Shown: positions 1 through 5,998 of the stretch, in pieces
How positions within the stretch are numbered: position 1 is the first letter of the stretch
Layout: every line of letters begins with the position of its first letter
From: Treponema sp.
GTDB taxonomy: Bacteria > Spirochaetota > Spirochaetia > Treponematales > Breznakiellaceae
DNA length: 21,766 nt
Assembly (NCBI GenBank): GCA_031288005.1
Contig: JAITSE010000099.1
Coordinates: 1-21,766 of the forward strand
Direction of reading: 5' to 3'
Program-made: the position numbers and the translations under genes
Notes under the pieces: generated by a model
What the model was told of the DNA's origin: nothing
Database searches by the model: none
What the model saw: only the letters and a program-made list of their open reading frames with translations

Positions 1-189
1 CTCTCCGCGCCCCCTTCCTCAGGCCGCGACCTTCCCCACTCGACCTTCACGCACCGCCGGGATCACCTCTTCGACTTTGACGGCGAAAGCGGCAACACCG
101 TCTGGTTCTGCCTGCACTACGAAAACGCCAAAGGCGGCGGAGAAGGAGAGGGCCCCTTCGGTCCGCTCTTCAGCGCTGTTATTCCCTGA
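1..189 (+). CDS. C-terminal end of an unidentified protein (5' part outside window)
   Basis: Frame 1 is open from the first base to a TGA at 187-189 and gives 62 residues ending in NAKGGGEGEGPFGPLFSAVIP-type sequence. The end (WFCLHYENAKGG, then GPFGPLFSAVIP) is a Trp/Tyr/Gly-rich tail of the kind that closes large hypothetical proteins in gut spirochaetes and Bacteroidetes, a recollection that I cannot check here. No catalytic motif is visible. The last 86 bp (104-189) recur almost exactly at 313-398. The gene is followed directly by palindromic repeats, with no other gene before 597. Coding status is likely because the duplicated copies differ at only two positions, both synonymous in this frame (AAA/AAG and GGT/GGC). 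Function unknown. Confidence 0.6.
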   Translation, partial: LSAPPSSGRDLPHSTFTHRRDHLFDFDGESGNTVWFCLHYENAKGGGEGEGPFGPLFSAVIP

Positions 190-398
190 GCGCAGGCGGA
201 TGGGGATCATCGCGGCCATGCGGCCGCAGCCAGCAGTTTAAGAAGGGAACCAGGGAACCTAAGGTTCCACGTTCCCTTCTTAAACTGCCAAGCAAGCGCG
301 CAAGCGCTTGCAGGTTCTGCCTGCACTACGAAAACGCCAAGGGCGGCGGAGAAGGAGAGGGCCCCTTCGGCCCGCTCTTCAGCGCTGTTATTCCCTGA
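104..398. repeat. 86-bp direct duplication of a gene 3' end around a nested palindrome
   Basis: Bases 104-189 and 313-398 match at 84 of 86 positions, including the stop codon. Both differences are silent in the frame of the upstream gene. The 123-bp spacer (190-312) is made of palindromes. Copy 2 has no upstream coding body, so it is an orphan 3' end. It arose either by local duplication during repeat insertion or by deletion between two paralogous genes. Confidence 0.9.
212..311. repeat. Nested palindrome cluster between the duplicated gene ends
   Basis: Three structures are visible. GCGGCC (212-217) pairs with GGCCGC (222-227). An 18-bp perfect inverted repeat has arms at 233-250 and 271-288 (left arm GCAGTTTAAGAAGGGAAC). 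Its 20-bp loop holds a second palindrome, GGAACC-TAA-GGTTCC (254-268), followed by AC. GCAAGCGCTTGC (300-311) is a self-palindrome abutting the second copy of the duplicated gene end. The hairpin-within-hairpin layout recurs across the window. Confidence 0.85.
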
Positions 399-441
399 AA
401 CTTTTGAGACCCTGCGGGCCGCAAAAGTTTCTTGGGAGTTT
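398..441. repeat. Palindromic element, truncated copy of the GGAGTTTT module
   Basis: AAACTTTTG (398-406) pairs with CAAAAGTTT (422-430) around a loop holding an imperfect CCC-TGC-GGG apex. It is followed by TTGGGAGTTTTTT (429-441 region), the left arm of the element seen complete at 1931-1964 and 13328-13362. No right arm AAAACTCC follows, so this copy is truncated. The remaining stretch 442-515 shows no gene that I can support. Confidence 0.6.
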
Positions 442-515
442 TTTACCGGGCATACAGCACCGGGCTGCAAGCGCTGCGCGGTTGCTTCAGGCCCGGCTTC
501 TTCTTTACGGGGCTC

Positions 516-581
516 TATAATCCGCATGATCAACAAATTAATCCGCAAGCTACGCTTGCTTGGCGATAACTGGTTATCGCC
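516..581 (+). promoter_or_regulatory. -10 box and two leader hairpins before the methyltransferase gene
   Basis: TATAAT at 516-521 is a perfect -10 hexamer; the -35 region is poor. The predicted leader contains GCAAGC-TAC-GCTTGC (545-559) and a hairpin with 9-bp perfect arms GGCGATAAC (562-570) and GTTATCGCC (573-581). The second hairpin ends one base before the Shine-Dalgarno sequence GGAGAAGG (582-589), so it could influence ribosome access. The promoter is inferred from sequence only. Confidence 0.4.
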
Positions 582-596
582 GGAGAAGGTTAAGCA

Positions 597-1970
597 ATGG
601 TAAACAAGCTTATCCTCGGCGACAACCTTGAAATCCTCAAAGGCATGGAGGCGGAAACAGTAGACCTCATCTACCTGGACCCTCCCTTCTTCTCAAACCG
701 GAACTACGAGGTAATCTGGGGGGACGCGGGGGAAGTGCGGAGCTTCCAGGACAGATGGTCAGGCGGCATGGACCACTACACAGACTGGCTGTACGAGCGG
801 GTTGAGCAAATGCACCGGGTGTTAAAACAAAGCGGGAGCGTATACCTGCACTGCGACTGGCACGCGGACGCGTATATAAGAGTAAATATACTGGATAAAA
901 TTTTTGGAATGAATAATTTTATTGCGGATATTATCTGGTACTACTCATGGGGCGGGAGAAGTTTCAAACGATGGAATCGAAAACATGATGTAATATATCA
1001 CTATTCAAAAAGCGGTTCTTTTACCTTTAACGTGAATGAGGTATTGGATGAAAGAATGTTGACAGAAGCCTCAAAGAAAAGATTAGAGTACAGCGGCGCA
1101 ATGATAATGAAAAATGCTGATACAAAAGAGGACCCTAATTTTATTCCTCCCTCAGATGTTTGGTATATTGCAACAATTAACGCAATGTCCAAAGAGCGCA
1201 TCGGCTACCCCACGCAGAAACCCGAAGCCCTGCTTGAACGCATAATCAAAGCGTCCAGCAATGAAGGCGGCCTCGTGCTTGACCCATTCATGGGCGGCGG
1301 AACCACAATCGCTGTCGCTGACAGGCTGGGCAGGCAATGGATAGGCATAGACCAATCCGTGCAGGCGGTAAAAGTTACGGAATTCCGGCTTGAAAAGCAA
1401 TACGGCGCAATGGACGGGCAGGCGGCCTTGTTTTCAGCGCCCTATATCGTCCACCTGCATAAATACGACAGGGACGTTTTGTTCAACGAAGACCCGTTTA
1501 AGTTTGAAACATGGATAATTCAGCAGTTTGGCGGCGCGCCACAGAACAAGAAAGGCGGGGACAAAGGCGTTGACGGAAAGACAAAAGACGGAACGCCCAT
1601 ACAGGTAAAGCAGTCGAACAATATAGGCGTCAATGTTGTAAAAAACTTTTCCGTGTCGGCGAAGCAGTTCGACAAAATTCTTTTTGATAAAAATGTGATG
1701 GAAAAAAAGCCGGCGGGATATATTATCGCGTTTTCCTTCGGCAGAGGCGCTGTTGAAGAAGCGGCCAGGCTAAAAAATTCTGAAAACATAATTATCGAAC
1801 TTGTAAAAGTTGAAAAAATAGTTCCGCTGTCTGAAAAGCCGAATGCCGCCGTGCATATAAACGAATTGAAAAAATACGAAGACGGCGGACGGAAGATAGA
1901 ACTCCTCGCCGCGGCGGAGAACCAGTGCGGGGAGTTTTTTGAGCCGTCAGGCTCAAAAAACTCCAAGTGA
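597..1970 (+). CDS. DNA methyltransferase (beta class) fused to PD-(D/E)xK nuclease domain, C-terminus lost to a repeat
   Basis: S-adenosylmethionine-dependent DNA methyltransferase of the amino (N6-A/N4-C) group, probably part of restriction-modification. The catalytic motif DPPF is at residues 28-31 and precedes the SAM-binding motif DPFMGGGTT at 229-237, which is the beta-class order. YPTQKPEALLERII just before it is typical of the family. Residues about 95-200 are the likely target recognition region, encoded by visibly AT-richer DNA (about 885-1200) than the flanks. From about residue 300 a Mrr-like nuclease fold is recognisable: FETWIIQQFGG, then GGDKGVDG with D326, and Q336-V-K338, matching the D...(E/Q)xK signature. 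One polypeptide may thus modify and cut. Start ATG 597 has GGAGAAGG at 582-589. The final 14 or so residues (ending EPSGSKNSK) are encoded by a palindromic element carrying the stop; the reading frame continues beyond it (see 1992-2272). Confidence 0.85.
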   Translation: MVNKLILGDNLEILKGMEAETVDLIYLDPPFFSNRNYEVIWGDAGEVRSFQDRWSGGMDHYTDWLYERVEQMHRVLKQSGSVYLHCDWHADAYIRVNILDKIFGMNNFIADIIWYYSWGGRSFKRWNRKHDVIYHYSKSGSFTFNVNEVLDERMLTEASKKRLEYSGAMIMKNADTKEDPNFIPPSDVWYIATINAMSKERIGYPTQKPEALLERIIKASSNEGGLVLDPFMGGGTTIAVADRLGRQWIGIDQSVQAVKVTEFRLEKQYGAMDGQAALFSAPYIVHLHKYDRDVLFNEDPFKFETWIIQQFGGAPQNKKGGDKGVDGKTKDGTPIQVKQSNNIGVNVVKNFSVSAKQFDKILFDKNVMEKKPAGYIIAFSFGRGAVEEAARLKNSENIIIELVKVEKIVPLSEKPNAAVHINELKKYEDGGRKIELLAAAENQCGEFFEPSGSKNSK

Positions 1971-1985
1971 CCCGCTGCGCGGGTC
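1931..1985. repeat. Two-hairpin palindromic element inside the methyltransferase gene
   Basis: First hairpin: 15-bp perfect arms GGAGTTTTTTGAGCC (1931-1945) and GGCTCAAAAAACTCC (1950-1964) with a 4-nt loop. After AAG comes the second hairpin GACCCGC-TGC-GCGGGTC (1969-1985). The element introduces the TGA at 1968-1970 that ends the methyltransferase reading frame. Frame 0 resumes immediately after it with coding-like sequence, so the inserted length is a multiple of three. Confidence 0.9.
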
Positions 1986-1991
1986 GCAGAA

Positions 1992-2272
1992 TTTTATAGC
2001 TGGGATTTTCATTACGATATAGAAAAGGAGAAATTTAAGCCGCAGGTTTTATTGGATAAGGCGGGCAGGCAGTGCAAGCCTACGGCTTGCTTAGGAGTTT
2101 TGGGACTTATAACATGAGCCATAAATTTAGATACCGCTCCCAAAACTCCAAGCGACCCGCAAGGGTCGCAGGAACGCATAACATAGCGGTGAAAGTTGTT
2201 GACAACGACGGCCTTGAAAATATAGAAGTTATTAAGCTAAAGATAAACGGGGGTGTTGAACAAATTGAGTAA
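1992..2272 (+). pseudogene. Severed C-terminal PKD-like domain of the methyltransferase, split by a second repeat
   Basis: Directly after the first element, in the same frame as the methyltransferase, the DNA encodes FYSWDFHYDIEKEKFKPQ, then VLLDKAGRQ. The second element (2074-2169) then interrupts and shifts the frame. Beyond it, frame 2 encodes HNIAVKVVDNDGLENIEV, then IKLKINGGVEQIE, before TAA at 2270-2272. The pattern WDF...LLD..G...(I)AVKVVDNDGLE resembles an Ig/PKD-like beta-sandwich, and similar sequence closes some site-specific methyltransferases (family knowledge, not searched). I infer that the intact ancestral gene ran from 597 to 2272, minus both insertions. No start codon or ribosome site for a separate small protein is evident. 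Confidence 0.7.
2074..2169. repeat. Three-part palindromic element interrupting the methyltransferase tail
   Basis: In order: GCAAGCC-TAC-GGCTTGC (2074-2090), TTA, then GGAGTTTTGGGA (2094-2105) pairing with TCCCAAAACTCC (2138-2149) around a 32-nt loop, AA, and GCGACCC-GCAA-GGGTCGC (2152-2169). The 32-nt loop, starting CTTATAACA and containing CCATAAATTTAGA, is conserved in the copy at 10968-11022, so these are members of one family. On the reverse strand the first palindrome is flanked by TAA and AC, as in other copies. Confidence 0.9.
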
Positions 2273-2311
2273 GCCCGAAGAACAGACCGGGGGACAGACC
2301 CCTGGAACCAA

Positions 2312-2347
2312 TGAGACCGCTAAGGAACCGCAGGTTCCACGGTCTCA
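2312..2347. repeat. Nested palindrome ending at the iorA ribosome-binding site
   Basis: TGAGACC (2312-2318) pairs with GGTCTCA (2341-2347). The loop contains TAA, then GGAACC-GCA-GGTTCC (2324-2338), then AC: a perfect palindrome within a palindrome. Its last base is the first A of the AGGAG ribosome-binding site (2347-2351) for the gene starting at 2358, so a folded hairpin would lie against the initiation region. Confidence 0.85.
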
Positions 2348-2357
2348 GGAGTGATAT

Positions 2358-4058
2358 ATGAATGAAATGGCCCTTTTGGGCGACGAAGCCGCGGCCCTTG
2401 GGGCGCTCCACGCGGGGCTGAGCGCGGCTTATGGGTATCCGGGGACCCCTTCCACGGAAATTCTTGAATATCTTATCGCGGAATATGAAAAGGGCGGTCC
2501 CCGGGCCGCATGGTGTTCCAACGAGAAAACCGCGCTGGAAGCCGCCCTTGGGGTGTCTTTCACGGGGCGGCGGGCTTTGATCGCCATGAAGCACGTGGGC
2601 CTCAACGTGGCGGCGGACCCTTTTATCAACAGCGCGCTTTTGGGCATTAGGGGGGGGCTGGTCCTGGCTGTCGCGGACGATCCGGGTATGCACAGCTCCC
2701 AGAACGAGCAGGACTCCCGCTTCTACGCGGCCTTCGCGATAACGCCCTGCATTGAGCCGCGGAGCCAGCAGGAAGCCTACGACATGGCGCGGGAAGCCTT
2801 CGACGTTTCCGAGCGTTTCAGGACGCCGGTGCTACTCCGCCTTGTAACGCGCCTGTCTCACGCCAGGGCGGGCGTCTCTGTGCGGGAGGCCCGGGGGCAA
2901 AACTCCCTCTCCCAAAGGGATGACAGAACGAAATGGCTGCTGCTCCCGGCTTTCGCAAGACAGAATTATCTTTCCCTCATCGAAAAGCGGCGGGACATGG
3001 AGAAATGGGCCTGGGATCGCGCTCCCGGGGCGCTTGAGATGGAAGGCCGGGACGCTTCATTTGTCGTAATCACCGCAGGACTCGGGGGCAACTACTACGA
3101 GGAAAACCTGGAGGATTTCACCGCTTCAAGGGGAGGGAAGGAGCCGGCCCGCTTTCATGTGAGCGCTTATCCTTTGCCGGAAGAGGCGCTGCGCCGGCTC
3201 TGCGCTGACGCGGAGAGGGCGCTCGTCATTGAGGAGGGCCAGCCTTTTATCGAGGAGAAGCTGCGGGGAATCCTGCCCCAGAGGGTGCGGGTTTCAGGCA
3301 AACTGGACGGGACTCTGGAGCGGACGGGCGAGCTTGATCCTGACATAACGCGCCGCGCCCTGGGGCTTCCGCCCCGGCCCTCAATTTTTTCCGTCCCGGC
3401 AGGGGAGGGGAGTTCCGCTTTCGAAGCGCATAATGGCGGCGTTGATTTGCCCCAGGCTTTTGGGGACTTGAAGCTTCCTCCCCGCCCGCCGCAGCTTTGT
3501 GCGGGATGCCCCCACTGCGACAGTTACGGGGCCATTATGAAGGCGGTGGAAGAACTTGACCCGGCGGAGGGGCATCCTTCTGTGGCGGTGCTTTCGGATA
3601 TAGGCTGCTATTCCCTGGGCGCGATGCCGCCTTATTCCGTCCCGGAGAGCATTGTGTGCATGGGGGCTTCCGTGGGCATGGCGAGAGGCGCGGCTGAAGC
3701 CGGCGTGAAGTACGCCATAGGCGTCATCGGGGATTCAACCTTCCTTCACTCCGGGACGGCGGCCCTCATCGACGCGGCCACAGCGGGAACGCCCATGACC
3801 CTGGTGATCCTGGACAATTCCGCCGTGGCAATGACTGGCTGCCAGGAGACGATATTGCCTTCATCCAGGCTGAGGGAACTTCTGCTTGGGATCGGGATAG
3901 CCGCGGAGCGCATCCTTGAGCTTGAGGCTAGGAAACAGCTTATTGAATACAACGCCGGGCTCCTCAAAAAAGAAGTTGAGCATCCCGGAGTCTCGGTAGT
4001 CATCTTCCGGCGGGAGTGTCTGGAAGCCGCGCGGAAGCGGAAGAAGGCTGAGATTTAA
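2358..4058 (+). CDS. iorA: Indolepyruvate:ferredoxin oxidoreductase alpha subunit (IorA-type), without ferredoxin tail
   Basis: Catalytic subunit of the thiamine-pyrophosphate enzyme that decarboxylates aryl-pyruvates from aromatic amino-acid transamination to aryl-acetyl-CoA and reduces ferredoxin; cytoplasmic. The N-terminal pyrimidine-binding domain shows YGYPGTPSTEI at about 25-35 and SNEKTALEAALG at about 54-65. The C-terminal domain has CAGCPHC (C381, C384, C387) and the TPP/Mg motif from GDS (458-460) to LDN (485-487). The start at 2358 is set by AGGAG at 2347-2351, 6 nt upstream. Known IorA proteins end with a two-cluster ferredoxin domain of the CxxCxxC type; this one stops at 566 residues in RRECLEAARKRKKAEI with no such motif. 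No beta subunit (iorB) is adjacent: the next gene is convergent. It may use a distant beta subunit and an external electron carrier, or act on another 2-oxoacid. Confidence 0.88.
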   Translation: MNEMALLGDEAAALGALHAGLSAAYGYPGTPSTEILEYLIAEYEKGGPRAAWCSNEKTALEAALGVSFTGRRALIAMKHVGLNVAADPFINSALLGIRGGLVLAVADDPGMHSSQNEQDSRFYAAFAITPCIEPRSQQEAYDMAREAFDVSERFRTPVLLRLVTRLSHARAGVSVREARGQNSLSQRDDRTKWLLLPAFARQNYLSLIEKRRDMEKWAWDRAPGALEMEGRDASFVVITAGLGGNYYEENLEDFTASRGGKEPARFHVSAYPLPEEALRRLCADAERALVIEEGQPFIEEKLRGILPQRVRVSGKLDGTLERTGELDPDITRRALGLPPRPSIFSVPAGEGSSAFEAHNGGVDLPQAFGDLKLPPRPPQLCAGCPHCDSYGAIMKAVEELDPAEGHPSVAVLSDIGCYSLGAMPPYSVPESIVCMGASVGMARGAAEAGVKYAIGVIGDSTFLHSGTAALIDAATAGTPMTLVILDNSAVAMTGCQETILPSSRLRELLLGIGIAAERILELEARKQLIEYNAGLLKKEVEHPGVSVVIFRRECLEAARKRKKAEI

Positions 4059-4073
4059 TGTAAGGTAAAAAAA

Positions 4074-4110
4074 ATACCCCGGAACCGCCGTCCCGGGGTA
4101 TAATTTTTTT
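4074..4110. terminator. Bidirectional Rho-independent terminator
   Basis: Arms ATACCCCGG (4074-4082) and CCGGGGTAT (4093-4101 region) enclose a 10-nt loop. The right arm is followed by AATTTTTTT and the left is preceded by an A run (4067-4074), so it can act on both strands. It lies 15 nt after the stop of the plus-strand oxidoreductase gene and before the end of the convergent PLP-enzyme gene. Confidence 0.9.
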
Positions 4111-4135
4111 AAATGTGTGGAGGAGGAAAATTGTT

Positions 4136-4198
4136 ATGCCTGCGGTAAAACGCCGGCGGAGCGGTACATCAGGCGGCTTGCATTGTCTGCGGCTGTAA
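4136..4198 (+). CDS. Possible 20-aa basic micropeptide
   Basis: ATG at 4136 is preceded by GGAGGAGG (4119-4126), 9 nt upstream, the strongest Shine-Dalgarno sequence in the window outside the LeuC-type gene. It opens a 20-codon frame rich in Arg/Lys (MPAVKRRRSGTSGG, then LHCLRL). It sits after the bidirectional terminator, so it would need its own promoter, and none is clear. No family recognised. It may be chance or the remnant of a larger gene start. Confidence 0.25.
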   Translation: MPAVKRRRSGTSGGLHCLRL

Positions 4199-4240
4199 AG
4201 CGCATATATAAAAGCATACCAATTAATTCGTAATGGGCTG

Positions 4241-5455
4241 CTAGGCCAAGGCTTGATCCAGGTCCGCGATTAAATCATCCGCGTCCTCAAGCCCTGTGGA
4301 GAGCCGGAATATGCCGTCCCCGGCAAAGGCCCTCCATGAATCAAACTGCTTCCGCTCCGCAAATTTGAAGGAACTGGCCAGCAGGTCCTCCGTATGCAGA
4401 TAGAAGATGAGGGAGCGGTGATGCCCCAGGGAAACGGCGTAATGGATGATCCGCAGTTTTTCCGCGATGCACCGGGCTGTTTCCTTTCCCCGGGGGGTCT
4501 GAAAAGTAATCATGCCGGAGAAATTTTTCATCTGCCGTTTCGCCAGTTCGTACTGTGGATGGGAAGGAAGGCCGGGGTAGATCACCCTTGTTATCCCTGG
4601 TCTTGCCTCAAGCCATCTGGCGATTTTCATGGCGTTTTCTTCATGGGCCTTCATACGAAGCGGCAGTGTCGCCAGTCCCCGCAGGATAAGCCAGGCGTTA
4701 AAGGGGCTTAAAGTTCCGCCCAGGCGGATCGAAGTTTTTTTACGCAGCGGAACAAGGTCTTCCGTCCTTCCAAGCAGAACCCCGCCCAGGGCGTCGCCGT
4801 GGCCCCCTATGTATTTTGTCAGCGAATGAATAACGAAATCAGCGCCGAGGCTCAGTGGCTTTGTCGCCGCTGGAGTGGCGAAGGTTGAGTCCACCGCAAG
4901 GCGGGCGCCGGCTTTATGGGCAAGCTCCGCGGCGGCGGCTATATCTGTGAGCCTGAGCAGCGGGTTGCAGGGGGTCTCGATGTAGACTAGTTTCACCCCC
5001 GGTTTAACCGCCTTGGCCAGGGCCTCAATGTCGGACGTGTCAACCTTGCTTATATTGATTCCAAGGCCGGGAAAAAGCTCGTTGGCGGCTTCGGCCACCG
5101 CCGCGTAGGTAACGTCGCTCACCACCGCCCAGTCTCCGGCCTTGAGGGTGTGAAACGCCAAGGCCGTAACCGCGCTCATGCCGCTGGCAAAAGCAATGGC
5201 GGTTTCGGCTTTTTCCAGGACGGCGAGTTTTTCTTCAAGCTGCCGGATGGTGGGATTGCCCCAACGGGTGTATATGAAAGGATCATCCTCACCCAAGCCT
5301 TCAACGGAAAAGCCCGTGTCCGCGCCAACTACGAAGGTAGTTGACATGACAAGGTTCGGCGATGACGCGCCGGTATTAGGGTCTGGAAACTCCCCCGCGT
5401 GAATCGCCGCTGTTTGATCTCCCAGGCGGGAAAAATCCTGTTTGTTACCGGGCAT
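4241..5455 (-). CDS. Cys/Met metabolism PLP-dependent enzyme (methionine gamma-lyase / cystathionine lyase-synthase family)
   Basis: A 404-residue fold-type I PLP enzyme acting on sulfur amino acids or their activated homoserine precursors; cytoplasmic. Family signatures: IYTRWGNPT (Y62, R64, phosphate contacts from the neighbouring subunit), ASGMSA (90-95), DSTFATP with D189 (pyridine nitrogen) and SLTKY with the Schiff-base lysine K214, followed by GGHGD. Length is normal. The exact reaction cannot be fixed: the YGCT segment that carries the reactive cysteine of classical methionine gamma-lyases reads VTYAAV here (115-120), arguing against a canonical enzyme of that type. ATG 5455 has GAGGA at 5462-5466. 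A 7-codon upstream frame overlaps the start, and a palindrome covers the likely transcription start (see the regulatory entries). No other sulfur-metabolism gene is adjacent. Confidence 0.88.
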   Translation of the reverse strand: MPGNKQDFSRLGDQTAAIHAGEFPDPNTGASSPNLVMSTTFVVGADTGFSVEGLGEDDPFIYTRWGNPTIRQLEEKLAVLEKAETAIAFASGMSAVTALAFHTLKAGDWAVVSDVTYAAVAEAANELFPGLGINISKVDTSDIEALAKAVKPGVKLVYIETPCNPLLRLTDIAAAAELAHKAGARLAVDSTFATPAATKPLSLGADFVIHSLTKYIGGHGDALGGVLLGRTEDLVPLRKKTSIRLGGTLSPFNAWLILRGLATLPLRMKAHEENAMKIARWLEARPGITRVIYPGLPSHPQYELAKRQMKNFSGMITFQTPRGKETARCIAEKLRIIHYAVSLGHHRSLIFYLHTEDLLASSFKFAERKQFDSWRAFAGDGIFRLSTGLEDADDLIADLDQALA

Positions 5456-5468
5456 TGTAATTCCTCAT
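5445..5468 (-). other. Seven-codon upstream ORF overlapping the PLP-enzyme start
   Basis: An ATG at 5468, six nt after AGGAG, opens the frame M-R-N-Y-N-A-R-stop, which ends 8 nt inside the PLP-enzyme gene (start 5455) in another frame. Its ribosome site is better spaced than that of the main start, so ribosomes could load here and reinitiate. Seen directly; regulatory use is inference. Confidence 0.3.
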
Positions 5469-5500
5469 AATTTCTCCTGGGAAAGCGCATCCGCGTCATA

Positions 5501-5548
5501 TATCCTAGTAATAGGATAGACTTTATATAATATATTTTAAATTGTCAA
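5501..5548 (-). promoter_or_regulatory. Promoter and palindromic operator of the PLP-enzyme gene
   Basis: On the minus strand TTGACA (5548-5543) is followed after 15 nt by TATAAA (5527-5522). Directly downstream, at the expected transcription start, lies a perfect inverted repeat TATCCTA-GTAA-TAGGATA (5501-5518). A symmetrical site here suits a repressor. The surrounding DNA is strongly AT-rich compared with its neighbours. The 15-nt spacer is short. Confidence 0.55.
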
Positions 5549-5664
5549 GAGGCCGGCGCGTTTTTTTTGCAAATCATGCCCATAGATTCTTCCAGAAACA
5601 CCCGCCAGAGGAGGCCCGCATCCCGGCGGCGGGGGAAATCGTCTTTAACCGCGAGGCGCCGCCG

Positions 5665-5775
5665 GCGTACGTGCTGTAAACCGGCGCTTCCACGTACGCT
5701 AATTCCTTGAGGAATTTAGGGTATAAACTTGAAACTTTCAGGCTTTAGCCTGAGAACAATAGCGGCCTTGGCCGC
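5665..5775. repeat. Row of four palindromes in a gene-free stretch
   Basis: Successive perfect inverted repeats: GCGTACGTG (5665-5673) with CACGTACGC (5691-5699); AATTCC-TTGA-GGAATT (5701-5716); TCAGGCT-TT-AGCCTGA (5738-5753); GCGGCC-TT-GGCCGC (5762-5775). Region 5549-5990 otherwise shows no credible gene. The hairpins differ in sequence from the GAGACC/GGAACC groups but share their 6-9 bp arms and short loops. Confidence 0.75.
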
Positions 5776-5998
5776 ACCCGGCAATTATATTTTGTTTTCC
5801 TTATCATGGATAACCCCATATTGATCTCCGGAAGCTGATACTCCCGGATAGTCTGCCTTGATTTGGGTTGCTTTTCAAAATGGGGCGCGGCCTTTTCCGG
5901 CTTACATTTTCAATGAGGCTATGCGGGGTATTGGCATATTCACAATAAAAGCGCTAAGCTGGCTATGTAAGGGCCTCCTTTTTACTAGGCAAAGGGCA

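Noticed and set aside
207..548. Minus-strand frame across the duplicated gene ends
   Set aside because: It crosses the duplication and palindromes, and the sequence repeats only because the DNA is duplicated.
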